A stretch of 64,000 nt of DNA from Actinoplanes italicus (lineage in GTDB: Bacteria; Actinomycetota; Actinomycetes; Mycobacteriales; Micromonosporaceae), in assembly GCF_003001815.1 (NCBI RefSeq), contig NZ_PVMZ01000016.1, positions 124,001 through 188,000 on the forward strand. Direction: 5' to 3'. Below are positions 58,455-64,000 of this stretch, in pieces (position 1 is the stretch's first letter; every line of letters starts with the position of its first letter). Both the position numbers and the translations under genes were made by a program. A model generated the notes under the pieces. That model had not been told where the DNA came from, did no database searches, and saw only the letters and a list, made by a program, of their open reading frames with translations.

Positions 58455-60717
58455 GCGTCCGGCCGCGCCGGAGCAGGCGCGGCCGCTGCGCCAGTTCGTT
58501 CTCAAGGTTCACGAGCTCTGCAATCTGGCCTGCGACCACTGCTACGTCTACGAGCACGCGGACCAGACCTGGCGCGACCGTCCGTCGACGATGTCCGCGC
58601 CGGTCGTGGAGCGGGTCGCCTCCCGCATCGCCGAACACGCGGTCCGGCACCGGCTGACCGAGGTCGGGGTGGTGCTGCACGGCGGGGAGCCGCTGTTGCT
58701 GGGCCGGGCACGGCTGCGGGAGATCCTGACCGTCCTGCGCGCGACCGTGGGCGCCGCGACCGCCCTCGACCTGCGGATGCAGACCAACGGCATCCGCCTC
58801 GACGAGCCGATGGCCGAGCTGCTGCTGGAGTCCGGGGTCCGGGCCGGGGTGTCGCTGGACGGCAACCGGGCCGCCAACGACCGGCACCGGCGCTACCGCA
58901 ACGGGGCGAGCAGTCACGAGCGCACGCTGCGCGGGCTGGCGCTGCTGCGGTCGCCGCGCTACCGGCCGGCGTACGCCGGGATCCTCTGCACGATCGACGT
59001 ACGCAATGATCCGATCGCCGTCTACGAGGCCCTGCTCGAGCAGGAGCCGCCCCGGATCGACCTGCTGCTCCCCCACGCCACCTGGGACGATCCGCCGCCG
59101 CACGCCGCGCCGGGCACCACGCCTTACGCCGACTGGCTGCTCCGGATACACCGCCGCTGGCTGGCCGACGGCCGTCCGGTGCCGATCCGGCTGTTCGACG
59201 CGCTGCACGCCACCGCCACCGGTCGTCACAGCGGCACCGAGTCGATCGGCATCGAGCGTGGGGAGCTGGCGGTCGTCGAGACCGACGGCTCCTGGGAGCA
59301 GCCCGACTCGATGAAGACGGCGTTCCACGGCGCGGCCGCGACCGGGCTGACCGTGTTCACCGCGTCCGCCGACGACCTGCTGGCCACGCCGGTGATGCGC
59401 CGCCGCCAGTCCGGTCTGTCCGGGCTCGGTCCCACCTGCCGCGCCTGCCCGGTGGTCACCCGCTGCGGCGGCGGCCTGTTCGCGCACCGGTTCCGGTCCG
59501 GCGCCGGGTTCGCCAACCCGTCCGTCTACTGCGCCGACCTGAAGGGACTCGTCTCCGCGATGCACAGTGAACCGCTGGCCGGCCCGACCGGCCAGTCCGC
59601 GCTGCCCGACCGGGTCTTCGACGAGCTGGCCTCGGGCGGCGGCGACGGCGCCTGCGTCGCACACCTCACGGCGGCACAGGAGTCGATCAACCGGGCGTTG
59701 CTGGTCGCGGCCGCCGATTCGCTCACCGGGGCTGCCGCGGCGGCCTGGTCGCTGCTGGCCGACCTGGACAGGATCAACCCCGATGTCGTACGCCGGGTGC
59801 TGGTTCACCCCTTCGTGCGGGCCTGGGCGGTCCGTCTCCTGGCCGGACGCGACGACCCGGCCCGGTTCGCCGACCTGGCCGCGGCCGCCGCGGTGATCGC
59901 CGGCATCGACGCCGAGGTGGCGGTGACGCCCCGTGGCGGCCGGGTCCACCTGCCGACCCTCGGCACCCTGACACTCCCGGACGCGGGCGAGGCACTCGTC
60001 TCCGGGACCGGCACGGTGCGTTGGCCCGGCGGCCGGGCACAACTCACACCCGGTGACCCCGGGTGGGCGCCGGCCGCCTCGATCGCCCTGGACGACCTGA
60101 CCGTGCTCCTCGAGGACGCCGACCCCTACCGGGACTGCCACGACTGGCCACCGGCCGGTTCGCTCACCGCCGACGACCGGTGGGCCTGGGCAGCCTCGTT
60201 GCGGGCCGCGTGGCCGTCGGTGCTGCGCGACGCCCCCGAGCAGGCGGCCGGGCTGGCCGGCGGGCTGACCACGATCACACCGCTGGTCCCGGACGAGGTG
60301 ACGCTGCGCAGCGCCACCTCCCGGCAGGCTTACGGCGCGCTGGGGATCGCGCTGACGGCGGACCCGGCGGCGATGGCGGTCATGCTGGTCCACGAGTTCC
60401 AGCACACCAAGCTTGGCGCCGTGCTCGACCTGATCGACCTGGTCGACCCGGACGCCTCCGGGCTGATCAAGGTTGGCTGGCGGCCGGACCCGCGCCCGGC
60501 CGAGGGGGTGCTGCAGGGAATCTACGCTCACCTCGCGGTCGCGGACATGTGGCGCCGCCGGGCCGGCCGAGGCGAGCCCGAGGCAGCCGGGAACTACACG
60601 ATGTACCGGGAGTGGACCGGGGCCGCGATCGGCGAGCTGTCCGCCAGTGGCGCCCTGACCGCTCCGGGCCGCCGGTTCGTCGATCGCATGGCGGCCACGA
60701 TCGAGGCGTGGGTGTGA
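58423..60717 (+). CDS. fxsB: FxsB-family cyclophane-forming radical SAM/SPASM maturase with C-terminal HExxH domain
   Basis: About 764 residues if begun at CTG 58423. No ATG/GTG/TTG exists in frame between GTG 58249 (which precedes fxsA) and the conserved domain, so the start is uncertain; GGGAGCGG sits before the CTG. The radical SAM core opens RQFVLKVHELCNLACDHCYVYEHADQTW with the CX3CX2C cluster motif (58519-58542), followed by LHGGEPLLLG and MQTNGIRLD. SPASM cysteines occur around CRACPVVTRCGGG (59437-59475). The C-terminal half has HEFQH at 60391-60405, the HExxH motif of the module fused to many FxsB proteins (peptide beta-hydroxylase-like). Expected to install a Phe-linked cyclophane on FxsA, perhaps followed by a second modification. 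Confidence 0.92.
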   Translation: MTSQLSSRQSERPAAPEQARPLRQFVLKVHELCNLACDHCYVYEHADQTWRDRPSTMSAPVVERVASRIAEHAVRHRLTEVGVVLHGGEPLLLGRARLREILTVLRATVGAATALDLRMQTNGIRLDEPMAELLLESGVRAGVSLDGNRAANDRHRRYRNGASSHERTLRGLALLRSPRYRPAYAGILCTIDVRNDPIAVYEALLEQEPPRIDLLLPHATWDDPPPHAAPGTTPYADWLLRIHRRWLADGRPVPIRLFDALHATATGRHSGTESIGIERGELAVVETDGSWEQPDSMKTAFHGAAATGLTVFTASADDLLATPVMRRRQSGLSGLGPTCRACPVVTRCGGGLFAHRFRSGAGFANPSVYCADLKGLVSAMHSEPLAGPTGQSALPDRVFDELASGGGDGACVAHLTAAQESINRALLVAAADSLTGAAAAAWSLLADLDRINPDVVRRVLVHPFVRAWAVRLLAGRDDPARFADLAAAAAVIAGIDAEVAVTPRGGRVHLPTLGTLTLPDAGEALVSGTGTVRWPGGRAQLTPGDPGWAPAASIALDDLTVLLEDADPYRDCHDWPPAGSLTADDRWAWAASLRAAWPSVLRDAPEQAAGLAGGLTTITPLVPDEVTLRSATSRQAYGALGIALTADPAAMAVMLVHEFQHTKLGAVLDLIDLVDPDASGLIKVGWRPDPRPAEGVLQGIYAHLAVADMWRRRAGRGEPEAAGNYTMYREWTGAAIGELSASGALTAPGRRFVDRMAATIEAWV

Positions 60718-60733
60718 TGAGTGACCGCCGTTC

Positions 60734-61555
60734 GTGCTGCCCGATCGGGGCGTGGCCGGGGTGAGACCGGACCGGGCCGACCTGGTCGCCGACCTGCGGG
60801 CCCTCGGGGTGCCGGCCGGCGATCTCGTGGTGCACGTGTCGCTGCGCCGGGTCGGTCCACCCGCCGGCGGCCCGCGGACGCTGCTGGAGGCGCTGCGCGA
60901 GATCGCCGGCCCGGACGCGACGATCGTGGTGCCGACGCACACCGCCCACAACTCGACGACCAGTCCGGCGTTCCGGGCCGCGACCCGTGGGATGGACGGG
61001 CCGCGGCTCGCCCGATACCTGGACACGATGCCCGGTTTCACCGCCGACATGCCCTCCAGCGGGATGGGCGCGTTCGCCGAGCACGTGCGCCTTTCTCCCG
61101 GCGCGGTCCGCAGCGGGCACCCGCAGACCTCGTTCGCCGCCGTCGGGCCGCGGGCCGCCGAGCTGACCGAGGTGCACGACCTGGACTGTCACCTGGGCGA
61201 ACGGTCACCGGTCGGCGCGCTGTACCGTCGCGGCGCGCACGAGCTGATGATCGGCTGCGACTGGGAGCGGTGCACCGGGCTGCACCTGGCCGAGGAACGC
61301 GTCGCCCGGCCGCGGCGCAAGACGTACACCTGCTTCGTCGAGAAGGCCGGCGAGCGGGTGACCGAGCATTTCCTCGGCATCGACCACGACGACACCGATT
61401 TCGCGGCACTCGGCGCCGCGCTGGACCGGACCGGGATCGCCCGCCGCGGACCGGTGGGCCGCGCCGGCGCGCTGCTGACACCGCTGCGCGGGGCGGTCGA
61501 TTTTGCGGTGCGGTGGTTGACTGACAATCGTCAGTGGATGGAGGCCGAGACTTGA
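60734..61555 (+). CDS. AAC(3)-family N-acetyltransferase in the fxs operon
   Basis: 273 residues from GTG 60734 (GTG 60752 or 60761 possible). The antibiotic N-acetyltransferase fold is recognisable: RADLVADLRALGVPAGDLVVHVSLRRVG, TIVVPTHTAHNS, GMGAFAEHVRLSPGAVRSGHPQTSFAAVGPRA, SPVGALYRRGAHELMIGCDWERCTGLHLAEE. In classical AAC(3) enzymes the His of the RSxHPxxS segment is important, and RSGHPQTSF is present. In this operon the natural role is more likely acetylation of the modified peptide or a partner than drug resistance; that is inference. It ends overlapping the next gene (TTGA). Confidence 0.88.
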   Translation: MLPDRGVAGVRPDRADLVADLRALGVPAGDLVVHVSLRRVGPPAGGPRTLLEALREIAGPDATIVVPTHTAHNSTTSPAFRAATRGMDGPRLARYLDTMPGFTADMPSSGMGAFAEHVRLSPGAVRSGHPQTSFAAVGPRAAELTEVHDLDCHLGERSPVGALYRRGAHELMIGCDWERCTGLHLAEERVARPRRKTYTCFVEKAGERVTEHFLGIDHDDTDFAALGAALDRTGIARRGPVGRAGALLTPLRGAVDFAVRWLTDNRQWMEAET

Positions 61556-62214
61556 CCGACCCTACAGTGGACGATCCCGGCGCACCGGTGTTCTTCCTCA
61601 GCTACTCGCGTCCGGACCGCTCCCGCTCGGTCGGGCCGCCCCGGGAGGCCAACCGCAACGTCAACAGGCTCTTCGACGACCTGAGTGAGCTGGTCAACGA
61701 GCTGATCGGCTCGCCGGTCGGTGCCGAGCCGGGCTTTCTCGACGTGGGGCGCGGCGGCGGCGAGCACTGGCAGAAGACGATCCTGCAGGCGATCGGCACC
61801 TGTCAGGTGATGGTGGTTCTGCTGTCCTATCCCTACCTGTTCCACAGCCGCTGGTGCGCGATGGAGTGGGATCTGTTCACACGCCGCCGGATCGTGTCGC
61901 GGCACGGCCTGGCGCCGGGTGCGGAGAGCGCGATCGTGCCGGTGCTGTGGACACCGTTCGAGCAGCCATTGCCGAAACCGGTCGCCGAGGTCAACATGTT
62001 CATCCCCACCGGGTTGCCCGATGAGGACTGGACCGCCCGTTACCTGTCCGACGGTCTGCTCGGCGTGGCCCGGACCGGGCAGAACGCGATCTACGACGCG
62101 ATCGTCTGGAAACTGGCGATGCACATCCAGCGTGTCCACGGCAGGTACCGGGTCGAGCCGGCCGTCGCGGACGGTATCGAAGGCCTGCGCACGAGCTTCA
62201 CGGAGGGGACGTGA
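61552..62214 (+). CDS. TIR-domain protein of the fxs operon
   Basis: 220 residues from TTG 61552, which overlaps the acetyltransferase stop and has GGATGGAGG at 61536-61544. It is a single TIR-like domain: APVFFLSYSRPDRSRSVGPP, RLFDDLSELVNELIG, EPGFLDVGRGGGEHWQKTILQAIGTCQVMVVLLSYPYLFHSRWCAMEWDLFTRR. The Glu in the CAMEWD helix is at the usual catalytic position of NAD-cleaving TIR enzymes. Closely related in arrangement to the FxsC protein that follows. Function in the peptide system is unknown. Confidence 0.85.
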   Translation: MTDPTVDDPGAPVFFLSYSRPDRSRSVGPPREANRNVNRLFDDLSELVNELIGSPVGAEPGFLDVGRGGGEHWQKTILQAIGTCQVMVVLLSYPYLFHSRWCAMEWDLFTRRRIVSRHGLAPGAESAIVPVLWTPFEQPLPKPVAEVNMFIPTGLPDEDWTARYLSDGLLGVARTGQNAIYDAIVWKLAMHIQRVHGRYRVEPAVADGIEGLRTSFTEGT

Positions 62215-63386
62215 TGACCTCAGCGACCACGGCACGCTGCCGGTTCTTCCTCAGTTACGCGCACTCCGACCCGCTGAACAGCTCCGGCAACCGGGACACC
62301 GACGTGTGGGTGCGCAGCTGTTTCGACGACCTGTCGGCGCGGGTCGGCGCGCTGGTCGGCGAGGATCCCGCGGCCGTCGGGTTCGCCGACTACCTGCTCG
62401 CACCGGGCACCGACTCGAAAGCGCGGCTGACCGAGCAGCTGGGCCGGGCCGAGGTCTTCGTGCCGCTCTACTCCCCCGGCTACTTCATCAAGTCGTGGCC
62501 GATGCGGGAGCGGGCCGTCTTCCTGGACCGGTTGACGCGGGTGCTGCCGGACGAGCCGGACGCGGCCCGGGCACACGTGATGCCCGTGCTGTGGCTGCCG
62601 TTCCCGGACGGTGGGCGCGAGTCGGAGGTGCGTTCGGCGCTGCCGCTGGGTGCCGGGATCCCGGAGTACGCGGAGAACGGCCTGCGTGCACTGGGGCGGC
62701 TCACCCCGTACCGCGATCTCTATGCCAAGGTCGTCGACCGCCTCGCCCACCGCATCGCCGAGGTGACGTCGCGCCGCCGGCTGCCCGCCGGCCGGGCCGT
62801 GCCGATCGACGAGGTGGCGCTCCCCGAGCTGCAGTCCACCGAGGTCCCGTTCGTGATCGCGGTGAGCGCCGCCCGCGGCGAGACCCTGACCTGGAAGCCG
62901 TACGGCGGGGCACTGGACAACCCGATCGCCGAGTACGCCGCCAACGTCGCCCAGCGCCTCGGCCTGCCGACGCGGGTGATCGACCGCCCCGGCGACCTGA
63001 AGGCGCTGGACGGCTCCCCCGGCGTGGTGTTCGTGGACCCGTGGCAGCCCGGCGGCGTCGAGGCGCTCGACGTCCTGGCCGGACACCTGCACCGGTGGAC
63101 CACCCCGATCGTGGTCGCCGACAGCGGCGATCAGCGCTTCACCCGCCACGGCGCCGATCTGGTCGAACGCACCGAGGCGCGGCTGACGGCCCTCGGCGCG
63201 GCCCGCGTGTACCGTGCGCTCGATGTGAAACAGTTGGACAACCAGATGCCGTCGGTGGTGAGTGAGGCCCGCCGCCACTTCCTCCGGCGGGCGGCAGTGC
63301 AGGCGCCGGAGGGCTACTCCCGCCCGCGGCTCGGCGGTTCGGAGACCTCGTCCCGACGCGTATTCGAAGTGAGCGACGATGACTGA
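62214..63386 (+). CDS. fxsC: TIR-like protein FxsC
   Basis: 390 residues from ATG 62214 (GTG 62211 overlaps the previous stop). N-terminal TIR-like domain (1-200): CRFFLSYAHSDPLNSSGN, SCFDDLSARVGALVG, GTDSKARLTEQLGRAEVFVPLYSPGYFIKSWPMRERAVFLDRL. The C-terminal domain (about 210-375; VPFVIAVSAARGETLTWKPYGGALDNPIAEYAANVAQRLGL to VVFVDPWQPGG and LPS-VV-EARRHFLRR) is the part specific to FxsC. Member of the FxSxx-COOH system; predicted to signal or act together with FxsT. Overlaps the next gene by 8 bp. Confidence 0.9.
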   Translation: MTSATTARCRFFLSYAHSDPLNSSGNRDTDVWVRSCFDDLSARVGALVGEDPAAVGFADYLLAPGTDSKARLTEQLGRAEVFVPLYSPGYFIKSWPMRERAVFLDRLTRVLPDEPDAARAHVMPVLWLPFPDGGRESEVRSALPLGAGIPEYAENGLRALGRLTPYRDLYAKVVDRLAHRIAEVTSRRRLPAGRAVPIDEVALPELQSTEVPFVIAVSAARGETLTWKPYGGALDNPIAEYAANVAQRLGLPTRVIDRPGDLKALDGSPGVVFVDPWQPGGVEALDVLAGHLHRWTTPIVVADSGDQRFTRHGADLVERTEARLTALGAARVYRALDVKQLDNQMPSVVSEARRHFLRRAAVQAPEGYSRPRLGGSETSSRRVFEVSDDD

Positions 63387-64000
63387 GCAGCGCCCCGGCA
63401 AAGTGGTGACGTTCTACTCGTTCAAGGGCGGCACCGGACGGACCATGGCATTGGCCAATGTGGCGTGGATCCTGGCCGCCAGCGGCAAGCGGGTGCTGGT
63501 CGCCGACTGGGACCTGGAGTCACCCGGCCTGCACCGGTTCCTCGCGCCGTTCGTCAAGGCCGACACCGTGGAGACCACCGGCGGCGTGATCGACATGGTC
63601 CGCGCCTACGAGTGGCAGACGACCAAGAGCGTCGAGCGGCGGCCCGGCTGGCACGAGCACTTCGCGCGGGTACGCAAGTACGCGTTCTCGGTCGACTGGG
63701 ACCACTTCCCGGGCGACGGCCGGCTGGACTTCCTCTCCGCGGGCCGGCAGAACCAGGACTACGCCGCGAACCTGACCGGCATGAACTGGGACGACTTCTA
63801 CGAGCAGCTCGGTGGTGGCGCCTTCCTGGACGCGCTGCGTCAGGACATGCGGGACAACTACGACTACACGCTGATCGACAGCCGGACCGGGCTCAGCGAC
63901 GTGGCCGACATCTGCACCATCCATCTGCCGGATGTGCTGGTCAACTGCTTCACCTTCAGCGAGCAGGGCATCGCCGGCGCGGCCAAGGTCGCCGCCGCCG
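63379..64000 (+). CDS. fxsT: FxsT, N-terminal part (runs off the window)
   Basis: The first 207 residues are visible from ATG 63379, inside the end of fxsC. They form a ParA/MinD-like P-loop domain: KVVTFYSFKGGTGRTMALANVAWILAASGKRVLVADWDLESPGLHRFL, with a deviant Walker A KGGTGRT, then YDYTLIDSRTGLSDVADICTIHLPDVLVNCFTFSEQGIAGAAKVA. This is the usual beginning of the large FxSxx-COOH-system NTPase with tetratricopeptide repeats; the TPR part lies outside the window. Likely the regulatory hub of the locus. Confidence 0.88.
   Translation, partial: MTEQRPGKVVTFYSFKGGTGRTMALANVAWILAASGKRVLVADWDLESPGLHRFLAPFVKADTVETTGGVIDMVRAYEWQTTKSVERRPGWHEHFARVRKYAFSVDWDHFPGDGRLDFLSAGRQNQDYAANLTGMNWDDFYEQLGGGAFLDALRQDMRDNYDYTLIDSRTGLSDVADICTIHLPDVLVNCFTFSEQGIAGAAKVAAA

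Noticed and set aside
60734..61555. AAC(3) gene as an antibiotic resistance gene
   Set aside because: The family match is good, but its position inside a coupled peptide operon makes a resistance role the less likely reading.

Overview
This is a 64 kb segment of a very GC-rich chromosome (about 70% G+C, GTG and TTG starts common). The families present (SARP/AfsR-like regulators, DUF574 methyltransferase, HTH-DUF5753, SAV_2336-type proteins, FxSxx-COOH RiPP genes) point to a filamentous actinomycete. Micromonosporaceae (Actinoplanes-like) is my best guess, from general resemblance only. I see no tRNA, rRNA, CRISPR array or transposase.

Layout. 1-13.3 kb: end of a WD40 protein, then small regulatory and metabolic units: XRE-cupin regulator facing a methyltransferase/DinB pair, a secreted alpha/beta-hydrolase with EF-hand loops, two two-component systems (one ordered like mtrA-mtrB-lpqB), an ArsR/SRPBCC-RibD pair, DUF899, and a TetR/esterase junction that looks damaged. 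13.4-19.2 kb: a TIR-TM-coiled-coil-WD40 protein, a GNAT, a decayed reductase remnant, and a 41-bp minisatellite bounded by inverted repeats. 19.2-31.1 kb: TetR with two probable targets, M14 carboxypeptidase, GNAT, CPBP protease, DUF574 methyltransferase, secreted amidase, LLM oxidoreductase with ArsR, and a free CBM2 protein.

31.1-35.4 kb: a SARP-NB-ARC-TPR regulator with matching 11-bp-period heptamer repeats beside itself/CBM2 and upstream of a DUF4394 gene, then a STAS protein. 35.5-41.6 kb: a three-gene conflict-type operon: DUF4297/Cap4-like nuclease fused to a VMAP-like C-terminus, a MoxR AAA+ ATPase, and a vWA-like (SAV_2336) protein fused to HTH-DUF5753. 41.6-44.3 kb: a four-domain RNA repair protein. 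44.3-58.2 kb: PAP2 enzyme, XRE-NB-ARC-TPR regulator, two GGDEF proteins, a circularly permuted amine oxidase, a repeat island, an Lnu-like nucleotidyltransferase and a substrate-binding lipoprotein.

58.2-64 kb: an FxSxx-COOH cyclophane RiPP locus. It contains a 56-codon precursor ending F-Q-S-A-I, an FxsB radical SAM/SPASM enzyme with a C-terminal HExxH domain, an AAC(3)-like acetyltransferase, two consecutive TIR-type proteins (the second FxsC) and the start of FxsT, cut by the window edge. The VMAP/MoxR/vWA operon and the fxs locus are the most interesting systems, followed by the RNA repair protein and the permuted oxidase.
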